64,000 nucleotides of DNA from Snodgrassella alvi (GTDB lineage Bacteria; Pseudomonadota; Gammaproteobacteria; Burkholderiales; Neisseriaceae). Where the stretch lies: positions 33,799-97,798 of the forward strand of contig NZ_MEIR01000060.1 of the NCBI RefSeq assembly GCF_002777825.1. Reading direction: 5' to 3'. The notes under the pieces are model-generated. The model had not been told where the DNA came from. It did no database searches and saw nothing but the letters and a program-made list of their open reading frames with translations. The position numbers and the translations under genes are program-made. Below, piece by piece: positions 55,520 to 64,000 of this stretch (the stretch's first letter is position 1; every line of letters starts with the position of its first letter).

Positions 55520-56464
55520 CTAACAACTGCGTTCTGCCACACGCAACACCGCTGAACGGGCTCGCGGATTGGCTTCAATTTCGGCAGAAGTGGGCTTTTG
55601 TGCCTTGCCTATCAGACGCAGGGGCGGCTGCTCACGCTCTGTTTCCTTAACCACAGCCCAGCGCGGTAAAGGCGCCGGACGACTGTGCTGCTGCATAAAA
55701 CGTTTAACAATACGGTCTTCAAGTGAATGAAACGAAATCACCGCCAGCCGGCCACCAGTAACCAGACAATTCATCACCTGAGGAAGTACCCCTGTTATTT
55801 CTTCCAGTTCACGGTTAATAAAGATGCGAATGGCCTGGAAGGTACGCGTGGCCGGATCCTGCCCGCGCTCACGAGTACGGACGACTTGTGCCACGAGGCG
55901 CGCCAACTGGCCGGTTGTGGCAATCGGCATTTCTTCTCGCTGTGCCACAATTGCCCGTGCAATCTGGCGACTAAACCGCTCTTCACCATAATTTCTAATC
56001 ACCTCATGTATAGCCTGCTCTTCAGCTACCGCCAACCATTGGGCTGCCGACTGTCCGCGTGTAGTATCCATACGCATATCCAGTGGCGCATCAAAGCGAA
56101 AACTGAAACCGCGGCCAGCTTCGTCAATCTGGGGGGACGAAATACCCAGATCAAACAGCGCACCATTTATCTGCCTGATACCCAATTGCTCCAGTGAGCG
56201 TGTCAATGCAGAAAAACCTTCATGCACTACCTGCACCCGCTCGTCCTGCTGTGCCAGTTGCTGCGCCACAGCTATCGCCTGCGGGTCTTTGTCAAAAACA
56301 ACCAGCCGACCATCATGTCCCAGCTGCGACAAAATCAGACGTGAATGACCACCACGACCAAAAGTTCCGTCAACATACACACCAGCAGGCTGTACCTGCA
56401 AACCGGCAACTGCCTCATTCAAAAGAACGGTCACATGACCGCCATTACTAATCTGTTCACTCAT
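55520..56464 (-). CDS. rsmH: 16S rRNA m4C1402 methyltransferase RsmH
   Basis: The 314-residue product has the SAM-binding [30 protein letters not shown], the [20 protein letters not shown] segment and C-terminal [16 protein letters not shown]. It methylates N4 of C1402 of 16S rRNA. The start overlaps the mraZ stop by four bases. Confidence 0.97.
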   Translation of the reverse strand: MSEQISNGGHVTVLLNEAVAGLQVQPAGVYVDGTFGRGGHSRLILSQLGHDGRLVVFDKDPQAIAVAQQLAQQDERVQVVHEGFSALTRSLEQLGIRQINGALFDLGISSPQIDEAGRGFSFRFDAPLDMRMDTTRGQSAAQWLAVAEEQAIHEVIRNYGEERFSRQIARAIVAQREEMPIATTGQLARLVAQVVRTRERGQDPATRTFQAIRIFINRELEEITGVLPQVMNCLVTGGRLAVISFHSLEDRIVKRFMQQHSRPAPLPRWAVVKETEREQPPLRLIGKAQKPTSAEIEANPRARSAVLRVAERSC

Positions 56465-56916
56465 AATTGCAGTTGAGTCTTACCCAATTCTGCTGCCAGC
56501 ACGTCTTCATCCATATCCAGTGCGGCATTATTCTGTTCTTCCCACAATGCCCTACCCCATATCTCAATGCGATTGGCACGACCCACCACATAAACCTCAC
56601 GTTCAAAATTCACCAAGCGGCGCAAATGCGCCGGCAACAATACCCTGCCGGCACTATCCAGCTCCATGGTATCGGCGTTATGCAACAGCAAATTCTGATA
56701 TGCCTGCAATACCCTGTTACCTGCCACAGGCAACTGTAACAGCTGCGCTTCCACACTGCGCCATGATGACTCGGGATACAGCAATAAATGCGTGCGCTTT
56801 TCCAGTGTAGCTACCAGCACCGGAGTGAAATGACGCGCCAGCAAATCACGAAATTTGGCTGGAATGGCCAATCGCCCTTTACTGTCTATACTTAACTCGT
56901 ACGCGCCGCCAAACAT
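56461..56916 (-). CDS. mraZ: Transcriptional regulator MraZ
   Basis: The 151-residue product contains two AbrB-like MraZ repeats ([21 protein letters not shown], and [18 protein letters not shown]), each with the DxKGR/DSAGR-type signature. It forms a ring that binds repeated DNA boxes and represses the dcw operon it heads. Four such boxes lie 35-70 bases upstream. Confidence 0.97.
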   Translation of the reverse strand: MFGGAYELSIDSKGRLAIPAKFRDLLARHFTPVLVATLEKRTHLLLYPESSWRSVEAQLLQLPVAGNRVLQAYQNLLLHNADTMELDSAGRVLLPAHLRRLVNFEREVYVVGRANRIEIWGRALWEEQNNAALDMDEDVLAAELGKTQLQL

Positions 56917-56950
56917 GATTCAGCTCCAGTTCACCGTAACGGGATTATCC

Positions 56951-56985
56951 CCCACTTTGCCACACCTTTACACACTTATTCACAC
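56951..56985 (-). promoter_or_regulatory. MraZ operator: four direct boxes with 10-base period
   Basis: On the minus strand the units GTGTGAATAA, GTGTGTAAAG, GTGTGGCAAA and GTGGGGGATA follow one another without gap. The GTGKG cores are at 56985-56981, 56975-56971, 56965-56961 and 56955-56951. Known MraZ sites in E. coli and mollicutes are direct TGGGN or GTGG-type boxes with the same one-helical-turn period just upstream of mraZ. A promoter could overlap them. Confidence 0.8.
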
Positions 56986-57204
56986 TATAAGGCAAATTTG
57001 CACGTAGGGTCAATGTAATCCAGGCAAACTTTACCTGCGCAGAAAAGCAGCTGAGAGCATAAAAAAATAACTATTTCAATACATTAATTTACAATTCATG
57101 CAAACTGGCTTATTTGTACCATTTGAGATACTTTATCCGAACAGACACAAGCGAAAATCAACGTTTATAATGACTTCTCCTTTACAATTTTCACCATCTA
57201 TCCC

Positions 57205-58356
57205 ATGGATAATTTACCCAGCCCTGAACAAGCCGCTCTGGCCAGTTCACAGACATTGACTGCACTCATTCAGCAGAAAATCCAGCAACAGGATAACTGG
57301 CTATCTTTCGCCGACTACATGCAGATGGCACTTTATACCCCTGGTTATGGTTATTACACCGGAGGCGCACAAAAATTTGGCAGAGATGGTGACTTTATTA
57401 CCGCACCAGGACTAACGCCGCTATTCGGACAAACATTAGCACAGCAGTTAAATGCACTATTACCGCAAACCGCAGGTAACATTTACGAATTTGGTGCCGG
57501 TACCGGCCAGCTGGCCGCATCTATCCTGCCTACACTGCACAGCAGCCAGCTTCAGCACTACTACATTATCGAACTGTCGGCAGAACTGGCACAACGCCAG
57601 CGCGAATACATCCATACCCATGCCCCTGCTCAGGCAAACAAAGTTATCCACTTAACCCAATTACCAGCACAATTTGATGGCATACTGCTGGGCAACGAAG
57701 TTCTGGATGCCATGCCAGTACCAATTTATCAGCGTCAGGGAAATCAGGTAACAGAAATGGGCGTCAGCTGGCTGGACAGCCAATTAAACTGGCAGCCTCG
57801 TCCTGTTTACAATCCGGCTATACAACAGCAAGTACTGGATATTTTTCCGGCGACAGCAGAATACTATCAGTCGGAGCTACATCCCCAGCAATATGCATTT
57901 GTCGCCACACTGGCACAGAAAATGCAACGTGGAGCCATGATCTGGATTGATTATGGTTTTGATGCAGCACAGTATTATCACCCTCAGCGCCAGCAGGGTA
58001 CGTTAATCGGACATTACCGCCATCACACCATTCATAACCCCTTTTATTACCCGGGCTTAATAGACCTAACCGCCCACGTCAACTTCACCCGCATTGCTGA
58101 TGCCGGTATCGATAATAATCTGGACTTAATTGGCTACACCAATCAGGCAACATTTCTGCTCAATCTGGGTATAACCGAATTACTGGCACAAACCGGTAAG
58201 CCTGAGGATACAACCTACATTCAAGCAGCCTCAGCATGCCATACCCTGCTAGACACACATGAAATGGGCGAATTATTTAAAGTTATCGCATTTGGCAAAG
58301 ACATTAATGTTGACTGGCAAGGATTCATTCATGGAGATTTGTGTCACAAATTATAG
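57205..58356 (+). CDS. SAM-dependent methyltransferase, MidA/NDUFAF7 family
   Basis: The 383-residue product belongs to the COG1565 family: FADYMQMALYTPGYGYYTGG, FGRDGDFITAPGLTPLFG, SAM-binding IYEFGAGTGQLAASIL, and GNEVLDAMPVP. The eukaryotic member methylates an arginine of complex I subunit NDUFS2; bacterial targets are not established. It is divergent from the dcw operon across about 290 bases that also hold the MraZ boxes, so its promoter may share that region. Confidence 0.88.
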   Translation: MDNLPSPEQAALASSQTLTALIQQKIQQQDNWLSFADYMQMALYTPGYGYYTGGAQKFGRDGDFITAPGLTPLFGQTLAQQLNALLPQTAGNIYEFGAGTGQLAASILPTLHSSQLQHYYIIELSAELAQRQREYIHTHAPAQANKVIHLTQLPAQFDGILLGNEVLDAMPVPIYQRQGNQVTEMGVSWLDSQLNWQPRPVYNPAIQQQVLDIFPATAEYYQSELHPQQYAFVATLAQKMQRGAMIWIDYGFDAAQYYHPQRQQGTLIGHYRHHTIHNPFYYPGLIDLTAHVNFTRIADAGIDNNLDLIGYTNQATFLLNLGITELLAQTGKPEDTTYIQAASACHTLLDTHEMGELFKVIAFGKDINVDWQGFIHGDLCHKL

Positions 58357-58517
58357 AAAGATTAATTACAAATAAATTTTACTTACAAGCATATAAAAAA
58401 TTATTTCTTATTTTCCATAATATTTATCTGTAGCAAATCATCGCATTGCTTACAGCAACTGGAGAAAATACCATAATCAATATACATAACTAAATTAACA
58501 CCCTATCACCAGCAACA

Positions 58518-59135
58518 GAGTTGGCGAGTACACCATAAAGAAAAAATACGCGTCACCGGCTTGGCTAAACATCTTATGATTAGTCGCCTAACCATTTACA
58601 ACATCCTAAAAAAATCAGATTAAAGCCGCTCATCCCTTAACCAGCAACAATAAACGCCATAAAGCAACTAGCTATGCGCTCAAACATCTGCTTAAAATTA
58701 CAACATCCATCGAAGATAAACCAAAGCACTATTACAAAACCTGTCCGAACAAAATGTGACATGTCGATACCAAGTGTTTACCTTTAGCCTAAAAACGAAA
58801 GAAAGCAGCAAACCCAGAGTACCTGCCCATCGGAATTGATAATTTCTCACCCAAGATTTACACATGTATTTACCTTGCTAAATCTCAATCTGGTTCATCA
58901 CATTTTCTACAAAACAATGTATTAGCACAGAGCCCTTATACCATTGATGGTATTTACTCTGCTAATAGCTGTGAATATCAAGGGATACGCGAGCATCAAT
59001 TTATTTAAATGTATAATAAGCATCGAATAAACCAAAAACTCACCCAGCCTGCCCACAGACAAACGGCAAAGCAAAAAGATTGCTACGTACTTTAATGGCA
59101 ATACAGCATAATCAGCATCAGCTATCTTTATCCAC
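58518..59135 (+). pseudogene. Decayed IS481-type transposase
   Basis: Fragments in shifting plus-strand frames add up to an integrase-core transposase. A helix-turn-helix HKEKIRVTGLAKHLMISRLT comes first. MWHVDTKCLPLA is the first catalytic Asp region, then IGIDNFSPKIYTCIYL and SPYTIDGIYSANSCEYQG follow, where Asp of the usual SDNG reads Ala. QTNGKAKRLLRTLMAIQH carries the region of the last catalytic residue, with Lys where Glu is expected. Several stops and frameshifts interrupt it. It is certainly dead and occupies most of the 835-base gap between the methyltransferase and the RTX gene; terminal repeats were not identified. Confidence 0.75.
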
Positions 59136-59168
59136 AATAAAAAGCCTGCAAATATAATTTGCAGGCTT
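59136..59168 (-). terminator. Rho-independent terminator of the RTX gene
   Basis: A perfect 12-base stem, AAGCCTGCAAAT with ATTTGCAGGCTT, closes a 3-base loop and is followed on the minus strand by TTTTATT. It lies 24 bases past the RTX stop. Confidence 0.9.
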
Positions 59169-59191
59169 GTCTATACTACAGTGCCTTTGAC

Positions 59192-62100
59192 TTAACCGCA
59201 GTTGGCCGCAAGAATATTCGGCGAGGCAAACTGCATCACCTCATCCGCCGCCCATATCCGGCCTTCATTGCTGCCAATAGAGAAAGTAGCCATTGCTCCT
59301 ACCAGCTGCTGTACTTGTGCAGCTGTATAGTGCATACCATCCGCAGTATAAATCTGATACTGCCGGTATGACGCATCCACAAACCAGTTATCCAGCCATA
59401 CCTGATCATCTGAACCAATATGGCCGATAATCAAATCATCTCCATTCCGATTGAACCATAATTCATTGCTACGGTAGTCGACAAAATCCAGAATATCTCC
59501 CTGCGATTCATTCGCCGCCTGATCAAACACCTCATCGCTGCCATGACCAGCCCGGAATACATAACGGTCTTGCTCCCAGCTACCGCCAATCAACAAATCA
59601 TTGCCGCTTCCGCCTTCCAGAATATCCTTTCCGGCGCCGCCAAATAACCGATCATTTCCGGCACCACCATACAGAATATCATTGCCGTCGCCGCCAACAA
59701 GCACATCATTACCGTCATAGCCATGTAAAATATCATTACCGCCATAGCCATATATCAAATCCTTGCCCGCCGTACCAAAAAGCTCATTATCCTTATCATT
59801 GCCTTCAATAATGCGGTCATACTTGGCGGTATTCTGATGTATGCTATCAGCCAGCTGCTGTAAGGAGCGCGTTATATAAGAATTGCCACCATTAGGCTGG
59901 GCAAATATCAGATTATTCATATCCAGACTGTTGGCACGTCCATCCAGATAATAACCAACCAGATAGATTACATCCCCATTAACCCCATTAGTAACCTTAA
60001 TGCCTTTTTCGTAAGCACTGATGGACAGATTATCCAGCGGCACATCCACAATCACCATCGACTGCCCGCTGTAATCCTCAATTGTGGTAACGCCGTCACC
60101 ACTATTAAACACAAAGACATCATCACCTGCGCCACCATTCAGATAATCATTGCCTTTGCCGCCCAGCAGCCAGTCACGCCCGTCGCCGCCGTAAAGCCGG
60201 TCGTTACCATTACCGCCACTGAGGTAATCATTTCCTTCATCCCCTTGCAGCAGATCATCGCCTTCGCCACCAAGTATCGTATCATTGCCGGCACCGCCAT
60301 AAATCACATCATTACCACCGGCCGTATCTGTATCATTTATATTAATCGCATTACCGCCGCTGAGGAAATCATTGCCCTCCCCACCATGGAGCACATCATT
60401 ACCGCCACCGCCAAAAACGGTGTCGTTGCCGGTGCCGCCATCAAGGAAATCATTGCCATAGCCACCATCTATATAATCATCACCTTCTTCACCATAGATG
60501 GTGTCATTGCCCTTATCCTCCGGCCGGTGTTGTTTCGGATCTCCATAGCCCTGATCGCCGAATAACTGATCATTACCCGCACCGCCATAAATCAGATCAT
60601 CACCCAGTTGCCCTTCCACCAGATCGTTACCATTGCCAGCATAAATAGTATCGTTATAGCTATTGTCTGTAGCCACAACATTCATACCAATACCACTGAT
60701 GAAATCCCCTGATATCTGGTCGTCACCATCACCGCCATAAATGGTATCGCGGCCGCCACCACCCAGTAATGTATCATCACCTGTACCGCCATCGATAGTA
60801 TCATCGCCATAGCCACCGAAAATAGTGTCATTGCCGGCACCGCCGGAAAGATAATCATTGCCCGCCATTTCTGTATTCAGCTCATGATCATCCCCACTGG
60901 CATCGCCCCAGATCACATCATCGCCATCACCACCGATAATCCAGTCGTCGCCACCACCTCCGGCTAGCTTATCATTGCCGGCACCACCATCAATAAAGTC
61001 ATTACCATGTTCAGTAATATCTTTATTTAACCAATCACCAGTAATGGTGTCATCACCATCATCGCCATAAAGTTCATCATTGCCGGCACCTCCAGAAATC
61101 TTATCATCATCATCACCGCCATGAATCACATCATCGCCATAGCCACCATCCAGAATATCATTGCCGGCATCGCCCCATATATGGTCGTTACCATTAAGCT
61201 CCGGATGAGGTTCTTTGGCATTCGCAGCATCGCCCCAGATTATATCGTCGCCATCACCCCCATATAAATAATCATCACCGCCACCACCAGAGATTTGGTC
61301 ATTACCGGCTCCGCCATAAATGGTGTCATTGCCATGATATTTAGCGTCCAGCATTTTCCCTGCTTCATAACTGTCAGCATCGCCATATATATTATCATCC
61401 CCATTGCCACCAATAATCACATCATTGCCGCCACCGCCAGCTATTTGATCATTGCCGTCACCGCCATCAATATAATCATCTCCATGGAAGGCACCGTCCA
61501 GCGTTTCCCCTTTTTTATAACTGCCAACATCGCCATATATATAATCATCCCCATTGCCGCCAATAATCACATCATTGCCGCCACCGCCAACTATTTCATC
61601 ATCGCCGTCACCGCCATCAATATAATCATCCCCATGTAAGGCACCATCCAGAGAATTCAGAAATCCTGGCCTGAGAATACCATCGCCATATATATGATCA
61701 TTACCTTTACCGCCTACAATATGATCATTACCAGCCATACCATAGATTTCATCGTCACCCTGTTCTGTACTGCCCGATGCTACTGAATCACCCTCAATAT
61801 AATCATTCAGATTACCGCCTACAATATGGTCATTGCCATCACCACCATATAAATAGTCTCCACCCACATCCGCAGCATCATCACTTCTTCCACTAATACC
61901 ATCAAATATCCGGACGCCATCCCGATTAATATATATGCCCCAGTTTGGGCCGGCATAAATCAGTTTTTTACCATCAGCCGGCATCTTCCAGCGCTCACCC
62001 GGGCGAATACGATTACCAATAGTTAAATGATGATTAGCCCAGATAAAATCATCACCGGCACCGCCTTTGATGATGTCGGAGCCGCCTCCCCCAACAAGTA

Positions 62101-64000
62101 AATCCGTGCCATCGCCGCCCAGAATAATATCGTTACCGCCCATGCCGTCAATCGCATCGCCACCATCAAGGCCATTAATCTCATCGGCACCGTCTGTGCC
62201 CTTAATCACATCTTCAAAGCCTTTTTCTATCACACCACCAATAATCGCACCTTTAGCATTGCGATTTTTCCAGCCCCAGTAATATTGGCCGGCGAAACTC
62301 TTGTCTAAATCAAAGTGGCCTTCTTCATGAATAATTTTTGTGCGCCAGTCACCAACAATTTTATTGATTTTATTATTGTTCTTGTTACTATCCTTGAATT
62401 TGGGCAGCTTAATACCAAGCTTGCCACCGCTCATCTGCTCCCAGCCGACAATGGTTAAAATATCATTTTTATTTTCCTGCGATTGAATCACCAGATCGCC
62501 AGTGATTTTATCCACACTTATACGCCATTTCTCATCGGATGAAATCCAGACATTATTTTCTTTTGCTGTCCATTTGAGTTTTGAAAGCAGTTGGTTATTA
62601 AGATAGATACTGCCCTTGCCGTCAGAATCATAAATCTTATCCTTGCCATCGCCGCTATTGAAATAATACTTGTCTGCGCCATCACCGCCCGCCAGAATAT
62701 CATTGCCTGCGCCACCTATGAGCGTATCATTGCCGGCGCCGCCAAACAGATAATCATCACCATCGCCGCCAGAGATATCATCATTGCCCTTGCCGCCAAA
62801 AATCACATCCGCCTGCTTACCGCCCACTACCTTAGTAGTGCCATTGCCCAGCATCACCACCTGATGGGCGTCATCACCAGCATTGGCATCGGTACTCCAG
62901 CTTTGCCCGGTTTGCTCATCACGAAATACAATCGCATCTTCGGCGCCGAAGCCGTACTGTTTACGAATCGATTCTATTATCGATTTTTGTTGCACATGAC
63001 TGTAAGACTGAGTAATTTTTAAAGCCTTAGTTTCATGAGTTGACGGTCTATCCTCTAGGGCTTGTTTATATTCATTTGCCTGAGCAAAACGCATTTCCTG
63101 AATCATCCAGGTGCGCACCTTAATCCATTCTTCACCTACATCATCAATTTTGCGTACCGTTGGCATCTTATCTGGATTCAATACCACTACTGGATTAAGC
63201 TGCATCAGCGCATTCAGATACAGCGATACCAGTTCTTGATTGCCCTGTTTTTCCCATTCCTGCAACTGCGTTAATAATTTTTCCGGCAGCTCATCAATAA
63301 ATGCCAGCTGGTATTTAAATTCAAACTTACCCGGCTTCCCGGCAATTTCCTTGCGATGACCATTCACCGGATCAAAGACAAAACCCGCCCCTTTTTCTGC
63401 AAAGTTATCATCCTTAATGCTATTTACCCGCGGATTAGTAGGTTTAAAACAATTGGTATTTAATACCGCCGCCATAACCCATTGTGTTACTGCCTTGCCT
63501 CCAGCTACAGACCAGTTATATCTGAATTGTTGTCGTGCAGCATCGGTGTTTTTCTGATTGTTAAAATAGCTGCCTGTATGTTGGTAAGATGCAGCAGCAT
63601 ATTCCTTATACCATGAGTTTCGTGAACCCTCGTATCCTTTTTCTGCAAGAAAATCTTTAAATGTCGCAAGCATTTTTGTATTTTTTACCCAGCTTGCAGC
63701 CAGAGCCTGATCGGAGCCTGAAATAGCAATTTTTGTATAGCCATCATGTTGCGGATTTGGCGGAATATTGTCTGTACCTAAATTCTCCTGATTCCAATAC
63801 ATAGTTATAGCAGTAGTTGATGTTGGCATTCCCGAAATTTTATCAATATAGATATTACCATTTTGAATATCCTGCATAATACTGAATAGTTCGTAACTAG
63901 CGACCGAACCACTTATTCCAGTTCCGCAGGTTTTCCACATCCTCTCCCACATTAATTCAACAATATCTTCACCCGTTAATACCTTGCCATTGGGAAGCTT
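59192..64000 (-). CDS. Large RTX repeat protein, 5' end outside the window
   Basis: At least 1602 residues are encoded; the frame is still open at the right edge (KLPNGKVLTGEDIVEL precedes the first visible Met), so the N-terminus is missing. The first 370 visible residues are non-repetitive and unrecognised. A long array of glycine-rich calcium-binding nonapeptides follows (GGAGNDTLIGGAGNDILAGG type), interrupted by haemolysin-type related segments (LWFNRNGDDLIIGHIGSDDQ). The C-terminus, IWAADEVMQFASPNILAANCG, should be the type I secretion signal. Related proteins include FrpC-like toxins, adhesins and bacteriocins; which applies depends on the missing part. No secretion or acyltransferase gene is adjacent. 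Confidence 0.9.
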   Translation of the reverse strand, partial: KLPNGKVLTGEDIVELMWERMWKTCGTGISGSVASYELFSIMQDIQNGNIYIDKISGMPTSTTAITMYWNQENLGTDNIPPNPQHDGYTKIAISGSDQALAASWVKNTKMLATFKDFLAEKGYEGSRNSWYKEYAAASYQHTGSYFNNQKNTDAARQQFRYNWSVAGGKAVTQWVMAAVLNTNCFKPTNPRVNSIKDDNFAEKGAGFVFDPVNGHRKEIAGKPGKFEFKYQLAFIDELPEKLLTQLQEWEKQGNQELVSLYLNALMQLNPVVVLNPDKMPTVRKIDDVGEEWIKVRTWMIQEMRFAQANEYKQALEDRPSTHETKALKITQSYSHVQQKSIIESIRKQYGFGAEDAIVFRDEQTGQSWSTDANAGDDAHQVVMLGNGTTKVVGGKQADVIFGGKGNDDISGGDGDDYLFGGAGNDTLIGGAGNDILAGGDGADKYYFNSGDGKDKIYDSDGKGSIYLNNQLLSKLKWTAKENNVWISSDEKWRISVDKITGDLVIQSQENKNDILTIVGWEQMSGGKLGIKLPKFKDSNKNNNKINKIVGDWRTKIIHEEGHFDLDKSFAGQYYWGWKNRNAKGAIIGGVIEKGFEDVIKGTDGADEINGLDGGDAIDGMGGNDIILGGDGTDLLVGGGGSDIIKGGAGDDFIWANHHLTIGNRIRPGERWKMPADGKKLIYAGPNWGIYINRDGVRIFDGISGRSDDAADVGGDYLYGGDGNDHIVGGNLNDYIEGDSVASGSTEQGDDEIYGMAGNDHIVGGKGNDHIYGDGILRPGFLNSLDGALHGDDYIDGGDGDDEIVGGGGNDVIIGGNGDDYIYGDVGSYKKGETLDGAFHGDDYIDGGDGNDQIAGGGGNDVIIGGNGDDNIYGDADSYEAGKMLDAKYHGNDTIYGGAGNDQISGGGGDDYLYGGDGDDIIWGDAANAKEPHPELNGNDHIWGDAGNDILDGGYGDDVIHGGDDDDKISGGAGNDELYGDDGDDTITGDWLNKDITEHGNDFIDGGAGNDKLAGGGGDDWIIGGDGDDVIWGDASGDDHELNTEMAGNDYLSGGAGNDTIFGGYGDDTIDGGTGDDTLLGGGGRDTIYGGDGDDQISGDFISGIGMNVVATDNSYNDTIYAGNGNDLVEGQLGDDLIYGGAGNDQLFGDQGYGDPKQHRPEDKGNDTIYGEEGDDYIDGGYGNDFLDGGTGNDTVFGGGGNDVLHGGEGNDFLSGGNAININDTDTAGGNDVIYGGAGNDTILGGEGDDLLQGDEGNDYLSGGNGNDRLYGGDGRDWLLGGKGNDYLNGGAGDDVFVFNSGDGVTTIEDYSGQSMVIVDVPLDNLSISAYEKGIKVTNGVNGDVIYLVGYYLDGRANSLDMNNLIFAQPNGGNSYITRSLQQLADSIHQNTAKYDRIIEGNDKDNELFGTAGKDLIYGYGGNDILHGYDGNDVLVGGDGNDILYGGAGNDRLFGGAGKDILEGGSGNDLLIGGSWEQDRYVFRAGHGSDEVFDQAANESQGDILDFVDYRSNELWFNRNGDDLIIGHIGSDDQVWLDNWFVDASYRQYQIYTADGMHYTAAQVQQLVGAMATFSIGSNEGRIWAADEVMQFASPNILAANCG
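61337..61636 (-). repeat. Two tandem 150-base units inside the RTX gene
   Basis: Units at 61487-61636 and 61337-61486 each encode 50 residues of the same plan, starting HGDDYIDGGDG and ending in an SYxxGxxLD insert. Their DNA is nearly identical over long stretches, which indicates a recent in-frame duplication. Confidence 0.8.

Noticed and set aside
60245..61639. Plus-strand open frames rich in Ile, Thr and Ala opposite the RTX gene
   Set aside because: They are the antisense reading of repetitive GGxGxD codons; the minus-strand RTX reading has conserved motifs, terminator and secretion signal.
59600..62800. Regularly repeated short DNA motifs resembling a CRISPR array
   Set aside because: The period is that of RTX nonapeptides in an intact coding frame; there are no identical repeats separated by unique spacers and no cas genes.

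Overview
The window looks like chromosome of a betaproteobacterium of the family Neisseriaceae. The penicillin-binding protein 2, MurC, ParC and PilS/PilR proteins read closely like their Neisseria counterparts. The moderate GC content, an aryl-polyene (APE) cluster and a large RTX protein fit a host-associated genus such as Snodgrassella, but the genus is an inference from memory, not a search result.

Layout, left to right. (1) 1-12856, minus strand: a tightly overlapping APE-type pigment operon. In transcription order it encodes a chain-length-factor-like ketosynthase, an acyltransferase, two acyl carrier proteins, a membrane protein, an AMP-ligase/dehydratase fusion, a glycosyltransferase, an LpxL-type acyltransferase, a thioesterase, a LolA-like carrier, an MMPL exporter, a flavoprotein with halogenase-like motifs, a DUF3261-type lipoprotein, a ketosynthase, a dehydratase and a ketoreductase cut by the left edge. 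(2) 12857-13915: a 1-kb AT-rich region with no gene. (3) 13916-16727: rluD-pgeF and divergent bamD. (4) 16917-20459: an accessory island holding a nicotinamidase-like gene whose start codon reads ATA, an IS3-family element with a nonsense mutation, relic IS ends, a gene remnant, and a low-GC pair encoding a zincin-like protein and a small lipoprotein. The pair is a candidate toxin/immunity system and my main lead. (5) 20641-31104: ssb, a lytic transglycosylase, the mlaFEDCB-mlaA lipid-transport operon, and pdxA-surA-lptD. (6) 31164-33202: amgK and a second small accessory patch. (7) 33277-39408: rsmJ, pilR, pilS, parC. (8) 39712-56985: the complete division and cell-wall (dcw) cluster, mraZ to ftsZ, preceded by a four-box MraZ operator. 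(9) 57205-64000: a MidA-like methyltransferase, a decayed IS481-type transposase, and an RTX gene cut by the right edge.

The theme is the cell envelope: peptidoglycan precursor synthesis and division (dcw), muropeptide recycling (AmgK), outer-membrane assembly (BamD, LptD, SurA), lipid homeostasis (Mla) and an outer-membrane pigment (APE). Accessory genes sit at the junctions between conserved blocks. I saw no rRNA, tRNA or CRISPR array.
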